Positions 37,334-46,197 of a stretch of 64,000 nucleotides of DNA are shown piece by piece. Source of the DNA: Ureibacillus composti (lineage in GTDB: Bacteria; Bacillota; Bacilli; Bacillales_A; Planococcaceae); assembly GCA_030348875.1 (NCBI GenBank), contig JAUCEP010000002.1, positions 3,179,001-3,243,000 of the forward strand. The letters are read 5' to 3'. The notes below the pieces were generated by a model. It saw only the letters and a program-made list of their open reading frames with translations. It was not told the origin of the DNA and did no database searches. Position 1 is the stretch's first letter, and every line of letters begins with the position of its first letter. The translations under genes were made by a program, and so were the position numbers.

Positions 37334-38620
37334 ATGCAAAATGAGCCATTAGCTTTTCGAATGCGTCCTCGCAATTTAGATGAAGTCGTAGGACAACAGC
37401 ATATCATAGGAAAAGAAACAACATTATATAAAATGATTCAAAATGGACACGTCCCATCAATGTTGTTATATGGGGAACCAGGTATAGGGAAAACTTCGAT
37501 TGCCCACGCCATCGCAGGAAATACGAAGCTTCCATTCTTTTCACTTAATGCAACTCATGCAGGTAAGAAGGATATCGAGCAAATCGTTGGGGAAGCAAGA
37601 CTTGTAGGAAAAGTTATTTTATTTTTAGATGAAATCCATCGGTTTAATAAATTACAGCAAGACACTTTGCTACCACATGTTGAGAATGGCTCTATTGTTT
37701 TAATTGGTGCAACGACAGAAAACCCTTTTCACGATGTGAACCCAGCCATCCGTTCAAGATGTGGTGAAATCCTACAATTAAAACGACATACCATCGAAGA
37801 TATAAAACAGTTGATTAGAAACGCATTAACAGACCAAGAACGCGGACTTGGAAAAATAGACATTGAAATTTCGGACGAGCAAATTGAAAAAATAGCCATT
37901 GCCGCTAACGGTGATGCGAGAAAATCATTAACTCTACTTGAATCCATTTACTATGCTTCAGATGAAGTTGATAGAAAAATAATAATTAAAGATCATATCA
38001 TCGAACATCTTTCAAAAAGAATCGGTGTTTACGGCGATAAAGGCGGATCACATTTTTATAACTTATTATCTGCTTTACAAAAATCAGTTCGCGGTAGTGA
38101 TACAAATGCCGCGCTTTATTACTTAGCACATCTTCTTGAAAATGGAGATTTAATAGCAGTTTGCAGAAGGTTACTTGTAATGGCCTATGAGGATATTGGA
38201 TTAGCAAATCCAGATGTGGGGGCACATGTATATGCTGCAACAGAATCTGCAAAGGTTCTTGGGCTACCTGAAGCAAGAATTCCACTTGCAAACGCTGTTA
38301 TTGAGATGTGCTTATCGTCCAAATCCAATTCTGCATACAGTGCCTTAGACTCTGCAATTGCTTCGATTCACGAAGGGAAAACAGGCGATATTCCTTCACA
38401 TCTACGAGACGCCCATTACGAAGGTGCAAAGGTACTTGGACACGTTGGATATAAGTATCCTCACGATACGCCAATTGGGACTTTTGGCGGTTGGGTAGAT
38501 CAGCAGTATTTACCTGATAACTTAATTAATGTTGAATTCTATAAACCTGTGATTGCAGGAGATGAAAAGCGAATGGCTGCCATCTATGATAGACTGAAAA
38601 ATTTTAAATCTTCCAAATAA
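37334..38620 (+). CDS. rarA: RarA (MgsA/YrvN), replication-associated AAA+ ATPase
   Basis: RarA acts at stalled replication forks and interacts with SSB. The AAA+ motifs are Walker A GEPGIGKTS (near residue 50), Walker B ILFLDEIHRF, sensor 1 GATTENP and the Arg-finger region NPAIRSRC. The C-terminal third (DIGLANPDVG, SAYSALDSAI, HVGYKYPHDTP) is the tetramerisation domain. The ATG at 37334 has GGAGG 8 nt upstream; a longer frame from 37235 would overlap the cymR start. The length is 428 residues. Confidence 0.94.
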   Translation: MQNEPLAFRMRPRNLDEVVGQQHIIGKETTLYKMIQNGHVPSMLLYGEPGIGKTSIAHAIAGNTKLPFFSLNATHAGKKDIEQIVGEARLVGKVILFLDEIHRFNKLQQDTLLPHVENGSIVLIGATTENPFHDVNPAIRSRCGEILQLKRHTIEDIKQLIRNALTDQERGLGKIDIEISDEQIEKIAIAANGDARKSLTLLESIYYASDEVDRKIIIKDHIIEHLSKRIGVYGDKGGSHFYNLLSALQKSVRGSDTNAALYYLAHLLENGDLIAVCRRLLVMAYEDIGLANPDVGAHVYAATESAKVLGLPEARIPLANAVIEMCLSSKSNSAYSALDSAIASIHEGKTGDIPSHLRDAHYEGAKVLGHVGYKYPHDTPIGTFGGWVDQQYLPDNLINVEFYKPVIAGDEKRMAAIYDRLKNFKSSK

Positions 38621-38667
38621 TGTCTAAGTTAAATGTTCAAATCAAAACATATGATCTTTAGATTAAA

Positions 38668-38700
38668 AAATAGACAAGGTCATAATGACTTTGTCTATTT
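38668..38700. terminator. Bidirectional terminator between rarA and the orphan gene
   Basis: A 15-bp stem AAATAGACAA(G)GTCA / TGAC(T)TTGTCTATTT with a 3-nt loop and flanking A and T runs. Confidence 0.92.
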
Positions 38701-38711
38701 TTGCTAAATTT

Positions 38712-39245
38712 TTAATTTATAGTATCTGCTTTTGTTCCGATGTGCAGTTCATAAAACGCTGCTAAGCATTCATCTAATTGGTAGTCTTGAGAATAATAAA
38801 ATATCTTAAAATTCCCCTTAGCTCCATCCATTAAATCAAGTTCTTCATAAGTATGACTAATTTCTTCTAAGAGTTCTTTATTTCTTTTTTGAACGTTTGA
38901 GAGACAATTCACAGCATTCTTTAATAGGAATAATACATTCTCTTTTTCAGATAAATCATTTAAATTAACTAAATTCTTTTTCGAAAGGGCTCTAAAATAC
39001 ATTAAACGTGCAGCTACATCCATAAATAATGCCCAGTATAAATTAGACTTAGGTAACTTCCCATCATTTTGTTCTACATAGTTTTTATAATAAGAAACAA
39101 GTTGGTTAAATAGTACATCTAAATCATGATAGGCTTTTTTCCAGTTATGCGAAGTATCGATATTATCAAATATTACTTCGTCCATCTTTTCTTGCAGTTG
39201 AGATACATTTAAAAGATTGTTTTTAATTTCAATCGTTAAAACCAA
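38712..39245 (-). CDS. Orphan protein of unknown function (177 residues)
   Basis: I do not recognise this gene. It starts with TTG behind GGGGAGTGA, and ends at a strong terminator shared with rarA. The product looks soluble and mainly helical, with no signal or membrane segment: an N-terminal helix (LQEKMDEVIFDNI), a central FNQLVSYYKNYVE and YWALFMDVAARLMYFRAL, and a second half rich in charged and Leu residues. One Cys is in NCLSNVQ and another in DECLAAFYEL. The upstream 250 bp hold three TATTCCGA motifs, suggesting specific control. It could be a helical-bundle regulator, but that is only a guess. Confidence 0.7.
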   Translation of the reverse strand: MVLTIEIKNNLLNVSQLQEKMDEVIFDNIDTSHNWKKAYHDLDVLFNQLVSYYKNYVEQNDGKLPKSNLYWALFMDVAARLMYFRALSKKNLVNLNDLSEKENVLFLLKNAVNCLSNVQKRNKELLEEISHTYEELDLMDGAKGNFKIFYYSQDYQLDECLAAFYELHIGTKADTIN

Positions 39246-39307
39246 TTATCTCACTCCCCTTTTCCCGGTTGGCTATATGTTTACTATACCAATAATCACT
39301 AGAACAT

Positions 39308-39444
39308 TATTCCGAATATAGAAAATAACGCAAAAATTGAAATATGATTGCTGATTTGAATCATTTTCTACAATATTCCGAACATAAATAAACAATTTTT
39401 AATCTATTAATATAAAAATTTCCAACGTAATTATTATTCCGATA
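39308..39444 (-). promoter_or_regulatory. Three TATTCCGA motifs upstream of the orphan gene
   Basis: TATTCCGAATA (39308-39318), TATTCCGAACA (39374-39384) and TATTCCGATA (39435-39444) lie in the same orientation at intervals of 66 and 61 bp, in otherwise AT-only DNA. On the gene strand the core reads TCGGAATA. The site nearest the gene lies about 65-75 bp before its start codon, where a promoter is expected. Confidence 0.5.
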
Positions 39445-39500
39445 TAATATTTATGTAAATTAAATGTAATTTTCAACATCTAATTATAGGAAAATAAAAA

Positions 39501-39531
39501 GTAGCAAAATCACCACTCTTGATTTTGCTAC
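39501..39531 (-). terminator. Terminator of tcdA
   Basis: GTAGCAAAATCA / TGATTTTGCTAC, perfect 12-bp arms, followed by T-rich sequence on the minus strand. Confidence 0.9.
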
Positions 39532-39538
39532 CAAAAGA

Positions 39539-40300
39539 TTATTGTTGTACTCTGTTTATTTTTATATCTTTAAGAATGTCATTTATTACCCAGCTAGCAG
39601 CAATTAATCCAGCTACAGATGGAACGAAAGCGTTTGATGACGGTGGCATCTTTGATTTACGAATAGTAGCATTTGGATTCCCAACTTCACCAACTACATC
39701 TTCTCTAACAACAATTGGTGATTCATCTGAAAATACAACCATTACACCTTTTTTAATTCCTTCTTTTCTAAGCTTTGTACGGATGACTTTTGCTAGTGGA
39801 TCTGTATGAGTTTTAGAAATATCCGCGATTTTGAATCGTGTTGGATCCATTTTATTAGCAGCACCCATACTTGAAATAATTGGAATATTACGTTTTAAAC
39901 ATTCCTTCATTAAGTGAATTTTATACATTACTGTATCTGAAGCATCAATCACATAATCGATACCTTTATCGAAAAATTCCTCATACGTTTCTTCTGTATA
40001 GAACATTTGCATATCAATTACTTCACATTCTGGATTAATATCAGCAATACGTTCCTTCATAATTGTTGATTTGGATCTTCCGACTGTAGAAAGATAAGCA
40101 ACAAGTTGACGGTTTACGTTAGTAATATCAACATTATCTTTATCGACTAAAATAATCCGCCCAATTCCACTTCTTGCACATGCTTCAGCAGCAAAGGAGC
40201 CTACTCCACCCACTCCTAATATTGCGACCGTTTTACTCTTTAATTTTTCAAGTCCTTCTTTTCCAATAGCTAGTTCGTTTCTTGAAAATTGATGTAACAT
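39539..40300 (-). CDS. tcdA: TcdA, tRNA threonylcarbamoyladenosine dehydratase
   Basis: TcdA (CsdL/YrvM) cyclises t6A37 to ct6A in ANN-decoding tRNAs, in an E1-like ATP-dependent reaction. The nucleotide-binding loop VAILGVGGVGSFAAE is at residues 29-43, with the following acidic LVDKDNVDITNVNRQ, and YVIDASDTVMYK further on. The 253-residue length is normal. The family's HTGxxxP-like PSVAGLIAASWV end is present. It lies beside 6S RNA and aspS as in B. subtilis. Confidence 0.93.
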   Translation of the reverse strand: MLHQFSRNELAIGKEGLEKLKSKTVAILGVGGVGSFAAEACARSGIGRIILVDKDNVDITNVNRQLVAYLSTVGRSKSTIMKERIADINPECEVIDMQMFYTEETYEEFFDKGIDYVIDASDTVMYKIHLMKECLKRNIPIISSMGAANKMDPTRFKIADISKTHTDPLAKVIRTKLRKEGIKKGVMVVFSDESPIVVREDVVGEVGNPNATIRKSKMPPSSNAFVPSVAGLIAASWVINDILKDIKINRVQQ

Positions 40301-40433
40301 AATCTTTTGCCTCGCATTCTAATTTTCATACTCGGAATTATAACACTTGAAAAAACTACTCCGCAAGGGGAAAGTGGACTTTGGGTTGCAGGACCTTAAT
40401 TATTCACAACTTCCGAAAGACAAAAAGAAAAAA

Positions 40434-40451
40434 GTGCCCGTTATAGAACAC
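40434..40451 (-). terminator. Terminator downstream of 6S RNA
   Basis: On the minus strand GTGTTC-loop-GGGCAC, extended by A-T pairs on both sides, followed by six T. It lies about 30 nt beyond the 6S closing stem. Confidence 0.8.
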
Positions 40452-40477
40452 TTTTTTTATATGTATTTTTTAATATT

Positions 40478-40676
40478 AGGGCGAATCCCGATTGTGCCGC
40501 ATTGCCAGACGTTTTGAACCCGCAGCCCTTGCAGGGGGGTGTCCGCTTCAATTCTTTAAACGTCCCTCTTATAGTGTGCAGGGCTTGTTTGCCAAACCAA
40601 AATATGGACTCCCAACGATTTATTGTTCGGTCAAAACTATTATTAGAGCATTCACAAACACTTCAGGATTCGCGTT
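40478..40676 (-). ncRNA. ssrS: 6S RNA (RNA polymerase regulator)
   Basis: 6S RNA binds sigma-A RNA polymerase by mimicking an open promoter. The roughly 195-nt transcript is closed by GCGAATCC near its 5' end (40674-40667) pairing with GGATTCGC at its 3' end (40488-40481). Inner segments such as TTGGCAAACAAGCC and GCGGGTTCAAAACG can build the long rod with a central bubble. It stands as its own unit between the aspS terminator and its own terminator, behind a 17-bp-spaced promoter, and occupies the tcdA-aspS interval where B. subtilis has bsrA. The identification rests on synteny, length and fold. Confidence 0.85.
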
Positions 40677-40682
40677 AAATAA

Positions 40683-40711
40683 ATAATATCATCAATTATC
40701 AGAAAATTCAA
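40683..40711 (-). promoter_or_regulatory. Promoter of 6S RNA
   Basis: Minus strand TTGAAT (40711-40706), 17 bp, TATTAT (40688-40683). The predicted start is about 7 nt downstream, at the first bases of the closing stem. Confidence 0.75.
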
Positions 40712-40780
40712 TACAATTACTATAAAAATTATAAAAATTTTATTTTTGTTGATGCTTTACAAGATTAGAAGCTAAAAAAA

Positions 40781-40810
40781 CAGAAAATCACAACTGATTG
40801 TGATTTTCTG
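40781..40810 (-). terminator. Terminator of hisS-aspS
   Basis: CAGAAAATCACAA-CTGA-TTGTGATTTTCTG, perfect 13-bp arms; on the minus strand T-run follows. Confidence 0.92.
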
Positions 40811-40829
40811 CATTAGCTTAAGGCTTAGT

Positions 40830-42596
40830 TTAGCTATATTTTTTTACAGCTAAATTTAATTCTTTTAATTGAGCATCTGATACTTCACTTGGCGCAGATG
40901 TTAATAAATCACTTGCTGTAGCAGTTTTAGGGAATGCAATCGTATCACGCAAGTTATTACGACCAGCAAGTAGCATAACAAAGCGGTCAAGACCGAATGC
41001 AAGACCTCCATGTGGTGGAACTCCATATTCGAATGCTTCTAATAAGAATCCGAATTGTTCTTGTGCATCTTCTTTACTAAAGCCTAGTAATTCGAACATT
41101 TTTTCTTGTAAGTCACGTTCAAATATACGAAGTGAACCTCCACCAAGTTCATAGCCATTTAAAACGATATCATATGCTTGCGCGCGAACTTCTGATGGAT
41201 TTGTATCCATTTTTTCAATATCTTCATCAAATGGACGTGTAAATGGATGGTGAGCTGCAGTGTAGCGGCCTGCTTCTTCATCGTATTCAAGTAATGGCCA
41301 ATCTGTAATCCAAAGGAAAGCATAGATTGATTCATCAATTAAACCAAGTTCTTTCCCAAGTTTAGAGCGCAATGCACCAAGTGCTGCGGCTACAACTGAA
41401 GATTGATCTGCAACAAATAATAATAAGTCGCCAGGTTCTGCATCAGTTGCTTTCATGATGTCTTCTACGATTTGACCTTCAAAGAATTTTGCGATTGGAC
41501 CAGTAAATCCTTCTTCCGTAACTTTAATCCAAGCTAATCCTTTTGCTCCGTAAATACTAGCGAATTCAGTTAAGGCATCAATATCTTTACGAGTATACTT
41601 GTCGGCATTTGCCTTTACATTGATTGCTTTAACTTCCCCGCCAGATTCAACAGCCGCAGTAAATACTTTAAATGAAGAATCTTTTACGATTTCTGAAAGT
41701 TGAACTAATTCCAATCCAAAGCGTACATCCGGTTTATCTGAGCCGAAACGCGCCATTGCTTCTTTATAAGACATGCGTTGGAATGGTAATTGAACATCAA
41801 TTCCTTTAGCTTCTTTCATAACTGTTTGAATTAAACGTTCATTCATTTCAATAATTTCATCCATTGACATAAATGAAGTTTCAATGTCCACTTGTGTAAA
41901 TTCTGGTTGACGATCAGCACGTAAGTCTTCATCACGGAAACAACGTGCGATTTGGAAGTACTTTTCAAAACCAGAAACCATTAATAATTGTTTAAATAAT
42001 TGTGGTGATTGTGGTAATGCATAAAATTCCCCTTCATGTACACGTGATGGTACTAAATAGTCACGTGCCCCTTCAGGTGTTGATTTTGTTAAGATTGGCG
42101 TTTCTACTTCTAAGAAACCTTCATTTTGTAAAAAGTTACGAATCGAACGCGTAATATCAGAACGAAGCTTGAAAGTGTTATACATTGCAGGGCGACGTAA
42201 ATCTAAATAGCGATATTTTAAACGTAGATCTTCTCCAACTTCTACTTTATCTTCAATTGCAAAAGGTGGTGTTTTCGCTTCATTAATAATTTGAATAGAT
42301 GAGGCAACTACTTCAATTTTACCTGTGCTAATATTAGGGTTAACTTGACTCTCATCACGAAGAATAATTTCCCCTTCAATTTCTATTACGTATTCACTAC
42401 GAATTTTATCAGCTAATTGAAGAGCTTCAGGTGCATCATCGCCAAAAACAACTTGAACGATTCCTGTTCTGTCACGAACATCGACAAAAATAAGTCCACC
42501 TAAATCACGACGTCTTTGTACCCATCCTTTTAATACTACTTTCTCACCTACATGTTGTTCAGTGATTTCACCGCAAGCATGCGTTCTTTGTGCCAT
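40830..42596 (-). CDS. aspS: Aspartyl-tRNA synthetase
   Basis: This 588-residue class IIb synthetase is of the bacterial type. The N-terminal OB-fold anticodon domain ([22 protein letters not shown], spread over residues 21-42), catalytic motif 2 ([22 protein letters not shown] across 215-236), the bacterial GAD insertion and motif 3 ([14 protein letters not shown] near 535) are all seen. It is 34 nt downstream of hisS, in a two-gene operon under the His T-box. GGAGG precedes the ATG. Confidence 0.97.
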   Translation of the reverse strand: MAQRTHACGEITEQHVGEKVVLKGWVQRRRDLGGLIFVDVRDRTGIVQVVFGDDAPEALQLADKIRSEYVIEIEGEIILRDESQVNPNISTGKIEVVASSIQIINEAKTPPFAIEDKVEVGEDLRLKYRYLDLRRPAMYNTFKLRSDITRSIRNFLQNEGFLEVETPILTKSTPEGARDYLVPSRVHEGEFYALPQSPQLFKQLLMVSGFEKYFQIARCFRDEDLRADRQPEFTQVDIETSFMSMDEIIEMNERLIQTVMKEAKGIDVQLPFQRMSYKEAMARFGSDKPDVRFGLELVQLSEIVKDSSFKVFTAAVESGGEVKAINVKANADKYTRKDIDALTEFASIYGAKGLAWIKVTEEGFTGPIAKFFEGQIVEDIMKATDAEPGDLLLFVADQSSVVAAALGALRSKLGKELGLIDESIYAFLWITDWPLLEYDEEAGRYTAAHHPFTRPFDEDIEKMDTNPSEVRAQAYDIVLNGYELGGGSLRIFERDLQEKMFELLGFSKEDAQEQFGFLLEAFEYGVPPHGGLAFGLDRFVMLLAGRNNLRDTIAFPKTATASDLLTSAPSEVSDAQLKELNLAVKKYS

Positions 42597-42630
42597 TTGT
42601 CTTTCCTCCAGTATTAATCTAAAAAGTAAT

Positions 42631-43893
42631 TTATTTTTGTAAGTAATTAACTAAATCATGGAATGCAACTTTTTCTTGGTTTCCTGATTCCATTTCTTTC
42701 ACATTTACTGCACTTTCTTCAAGTTCAGTATCACCGATGACGATGACATATTTTGCACCAAGTCGGTCAGCAGATTTCATTTGCGCTTTCATTTTGCGAT
42801 CAATATAATCCATATCTGCTGAAATTCCTTTTGTACGGAATGAACTTAATAATTCTACGGCTTTTTGCTTTGCAGCTTCTCCCATTGCAATTACGTATAC
42901 ATCTAATCCATCTTCAACATCAAGCTCTACACCCTCTGCTTCTAATGCAAGAAGTAGACGTTCTATTGACATTGCAAATCCGATTCCAGGAACATCTGGC
43001 CCACCGATATCTTCGACTAATCCGTTGTATCGTCCACCACCACATAATGTAGTAATTGCACCAAATCCTTTTGAAGTACTCATAATTTCAAATGCAGTGT
43101 GATTGTAATAATCTAATCCACGCACTAAGTTTGGATCGACTACATATTCAATACCAAGAATCTCAAGATATTTTTTTACTTCGGCAAAGTATAGTGCAGA
43201 AGCTTCAGTTAAATAATCTGTTAATGCTGGTGCAGATTCCATTAACGGATGCTCATGATCTACTTTACAATCTAAAATACGTAATGGGTTTTTCTCTAAG
43301 CGTTTTTGGCAGTCAGAGCAAAATTCTTCGATACTAGGTTTAAAATGATTAATTAACGCTGTTCTGTGTGCATCTCGAGTTTCTTTATCTCCTAGCGAGT
43401 TTATTAGTAGTTTTAGGTCTTTTAATCCAACTGTTTGATAAATATCCATCGCTAGTGATATCACTTCAGCATCAATTGCAGGATCTGCACTTCCAATTGC
43501 CTCTACACCGAATTGCACGAACTGGCGATAGCGTCCAGCTTGTTGACGCTCATATCGGAACATTGGCCCAACATATGAAAGTTTAATTGGTTGATCTGGT
43601 AATCCAAACATTTTATGTTCCACAAATGAACGAACCGCTGATGCAGTTCCTTCAGGACGTAATGTTAATGAACGTCCTCCACGGTCTTCAAATGTGTACA
43701 TTTCTTTTTGAACAATGTCAGTAGTATCACCCACACCACGTTGGAACAACTCAGTTTGTTCAAAGATTGGTGTACGAATTTCTTTGTAACGATAAACACG
43801 ACAAAGCTCTCTCATGATGGATTCGACCTTTTGCCATTTCGGTGTCTGTTCAGGTAATATGTCTTGCGTTCCTCTTGGTACCTTAAAACTCAT
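42631..43893 (-). CDS. hisS: Histidyl-tRNA synthetase
   Basis: The 420-residue class IIa enzyme begins [14 protein letters not shown]. It has motif 1 ([18 protein letters not shown]), motif 2 ([19 protein letters not shown], then [14 protein letters not shown]), the histidine-specific [14 protein letters not shown] and GGGRYNGLV, and a C-terminal anticodon domain. Transcription should depend on the T-box leader upstream; aspS follows in the same operon. Confidence 0.97.
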   Translation of the reverse strand: MSFKVPRGTQDILPEQTPKWQKVESIMRELCRVYRYKEIRTPIFEQTELFQRGVGDTTDIVQKEMYTFEDRGGRSLTLRPEGTASAVRSFVEHKMFGLPDQPIKLSYVGPMFRYERQQAGRYRQFVQFGVEAIGSADPAIDAEVISLAMDIYQTVGLKDLKLLINSLGDKETRDAHRTALINHFKPSIEEFCSDCQKRLEKNPLRILDCKVDHEHPLMESAPALTDYLTEASALYFAEVKKYLEILGIEYVVDPNLVRGLDYYNHTAFEIMSTSKGFGAITTLCGGGRYNGLVEDIGGPDVPGIGFAMSIERLLLALEAEGVELDVEDGLDVYVIAMGEAAKQKAVELLSSFRTKGISADMDYIDRKMKAQMKSADRLGAKYVIVIGDTELEESAVNVKEMESGNQEKVAFHDLVNYLQK

Positions 43894-43982
43894 TTATAGT
43901 CTCCTTCCTCTAATTCAATAATTACTCTAATCACATTAGCTAGGGGATGTTGGTCATTGATCAGCCACACTTAGTTAAATAA

Positions 43983-44250
43983 AAAAAGCCTTCATCCCCT
44001 GCTTATACAGCAAGGGACGAAAGCTTGTAAATTCTTCCGCGGTTCCACCCTAGTTGATGTTCAATTAAGTACATCCTCTTCATTTGTCGGATAACGGCCG
44101 ATTCCGTTTCCCCCTACTCTTGTCTTTGACAGTTCGAAGGAAAGCCTCTCAAGTGTTTTTCACGATTACTTACTGTAGGAAAGATTTCAGCCTATGTCTT
44201 TCCCTCTCTATTCAGAAGTGGTAATTGCTACTTTCTTGGTCGTAAGCGTT
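43983..44250 (-). promoter_or_regulatory. T-box leader of hisS-aspS, probable His specifier CAC
   Basis: The minus strand shows the T-box sequence AGGGTGGAACCGCGG (44051-44037) and then a terminator AAGCTTTCGTCCCTTGC / GCAGGGGATGAAGGCTT (44026-43986) with T-run. Stem I includes AGAGAGGG and the GGCTGAAA motif. A candidate specifier CAC at 44155-44153 stands in GAAAAA-CAC-TTGAG. This fits control by uncharged tRNA-His. Confidence 0.92.
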
Positions 44251-44272
44251 TTACTTTTTTTCATTCTATCTA

Positions 44273-44301
44273 ATCTTAAATATGTCCTATAAAGTTGTCA
44301 A
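44273..44301 (-). promoter_or_regulatory. Sigma-A promoter of hisS-aspS
   Basis: Minus strand TTGACA (44301-44296), 17 bp, TAAGAT (44278-44273), directly upstream of the T-box. Confidence 0.8.
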
Positions 44302-44510
44302 CTATTTTCAATTTAATTTTAGCAATACAAAAATTTAAATAGGACAAAGTTAATGAAGATCTTCAAACAAACCAATTTCCCTACTAAACTCATATAAACT
44401 AGATATAAAAAACTATGGATTTTCTATTAGGAATCCTTTTACAATATAGTAGACTCGAAATAATCTAAATTCTACCTAGATTACTAAAACTTTTCAGAGA
44501 GGAGCAAAAG

Positions 44511-46142
44511 ATGAAAAACAAAATAATAGTGGGTATTATGACAGTAATGTTATTTGTTTCCATTTCCGTTCCGTATTTATATAGTTCAAATAATGCTTTT
44601 GCTTCTAACCCTGAATCTACAGGGTTAATCGTTTCAGCAGAACTTTTGTACTTACGTGATGGGCCCGGATTATCCTATCCAATTCTAACTACGTTAGGAA
44701 AAGGACAGGAGCTTACGTTTATTGAAAAGCAGGATGATTGGTACCACGTTTCAATTGATGGCCAAGAAGGTTGGGTAGCTTCATGGCTCACATCAAAACA
44801 ACAGGATCAGACAGGAGAAGTTCCCTATGCTAGTACTGGGATTTCGCAAGTAGATCATCTAAATATTCGTTCTGAACCTTCTCTGTCAGGACCAGTATTA
44901 GGTCAGCTATCTTCAGGTGATGAAGTAAACGTAATTCAAGTACAAAACGACTGGACTGAAATTAACTATAATGGCATGAATGGTTGGGTTTCTAGTAATT
45001 ATATATCTATCATTGCGGATGAACAAAAATCTGAGCAATCCCCTTCATCTTCTGAAGAAACAGAAGATGAACAGACAAACGACTCCACTCTAGTAGAAAC
45101 GGACCCGAATACGTTTACTGTTATAGTTGATGCTGTGAATGTACGAAAGTCTTCAAATCTATCTTCTAAAAAACTTGGTGTCATTTATAAGGGAGAGCAA
45201 TATGAAGTATTAGACCGTGAAAATAATTGGGTTCAAATTAAATCAAAGGATGGAACACTAGGATGGATCTATAGTTTTTATGGTTCTTTTTCCACTCAAG
45301 TAAATCCAGCAAATGAGTCTACAAAAGACGAACCTTCATCCTCTTCATCTTCCGAAAATGAAACAGTCACAATTATTTACAATGGGACAAACCTACGTAG
45401 CGAAGCTTCAACTTCATCCAACATTGTAGCACATGTAAATGCTGGTGAAACCTTCCCGATCATTTCAATGGAGGGCGATTGGTATAAGGTAAAAGTAAAT
45501 AATGAGCCCGCTTATGTTGCGAGTTGGGTTGTTTCTACGGATGTAAATACTAGTACTCAACAAGAAACTCAAGAAGAGCGTAAGAAAGGGACATTAAAAG
45601 GTGTAACAATTGTGATTGACCCAGGTCATGGAGGGAATGATCATGGGACGACCGGTATACGAGGCACGAAAGAAAAGGACATAAATCTGAAAACTGTTGA
45701 ATTCTTAAAAGCGAAACTAAGAGCGGCAGGAGCAACTGTTTATTTAACTCGTGAATCTGATGTCTACGTTGATTTGCGTAAACGTGTTTCCATCTCACAC
45801 CAGTACAACGCGGACGCTTTTATTAGTATACATTATGATGCAACAGATGATAGTTCTGTTTCTGGTTTCACAACTTATTATACAAACGGATACCAACAAG
45901 AGCTTGCAGAATACGTACACAACGGACTTGCTAAAAAGGTAGATATTAGAGACCGCGGCGTACAGCCAGGTAACTATTTAGTAACTCGAGAAAACCGTCA
46001 AAATGCAATCTTAATCGAGTTAGGGTATTTAAGTAATCCGAGTGAAGAGCGAACTGTTACAACTGATTATTATAGGGAACAAGCTTCCCTAGGAATTTAT
46101 CAAGGCATCCTTGACTACTTTGATGCACAGTTAGAAGAATAA
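44511..46142 (+). CDS. yrvJ: Secreted N-acetylmuramoyl-L-alanine amidase with four SH3b domains
   Basis: The 543-residue protein has a signal peptide (about 1-32, ending NAFA), four bacterial SH3 domains (about 38-95, 109-167, 200-262, 285-342) joined by Ser/Glu-rich linkers, and an Amidase_3 domain (about 366-540). Zinc and catalytic residues lie in VIDPGHGGNDHGTTG, the Glu of TRESDVYV or nearby, FISIHYDA and ILIELGYLSN. It cleaves the amide between MurNAc and L-Ala outside the cell, and SH3b domains bind wall peptides. It corresponds in place and layout to B. subtilis yrvJ, divergent from hisS. Confidence 0.93.
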   Translation: MKNKIIVGIMTVMLFVSISVPYLYSSNNAFASNPESTGLIVSAELLYLRDGPGLSYPILTTLGKGQELTFIEKQDDWYHVSIDGQEGWVASWLTSKQQDQTGEVPYASTGISQVDHLNIRSEPSLSGPVLGQLSSGDEVNVIQVQNDWTEINYNGMNGWVSSNYISIIADEQKSEQSPSSSEETEDEQTNDSTLVETDPNTFTVIVDAVNVRKSSNLSSKKLGVIYKGEQYEVLDRENNWVQIKSKDGTLGWIYSFYGSFSTQVNPANESTKDEPSSSSSSENETVTIIYNGTNLRSEASTSSNIVAHVNAGETFPIISMEGDWYKVKVNNEPAYVASWVVSTDVNTSTQQETQEERKKGTLKGVTIVIDPGHGGNDHGTTGIRGTKEKDINLKTVEFLKAKLRAAGATVYLTRESDVYVDLRKRVSISHQYNADAFISIHYDATDDSSVSGFTTYYTNGYQQELAEYVHNGLAKKVDIRDRGVQPGNYLVTRENRQNAILIELGYLSNPSEERTVTTDYYREQASLGIYQGILDYFDAQLEE

Positions 46143-46144
46143 GT

Positions 46145-46177
46145 AAATGGGCGACTCAAGAAACGAGTCGCCCATTT
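46145..46177. terminator. Bidirectional terminator after the amidase gene
   Basis: AAATGGGCGACTC / GAGTCGCCCATTT, perfect 13-bp arms with a 7-nt loop, between two convergent genes. Confidence 0.92.
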
Positions 46178-46197
46178 TTCTCTTTAATAACTTTTCC

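Larger units (their letters stand above)
43894..44510. other. Interval hisS-amidase: T-box leader, promoters, no gene
   Basis: The left part is the hisS T-box and its promoter. The right part (about 44302-44510) is AT-rich and must hold the promoter of the divergent amidase gene, whose ribosome binding site AGAGAGGAG is clear. No small gene is supported. Confidence 0.7.

Noticed and set aside
40492-40686. 64-codon plus-strand frame between tcdA and aspS
   Set aside because: It is the opposite strand of the 6S RNA. The closing stem, promoter and terminator on the minus strand explain the region better.
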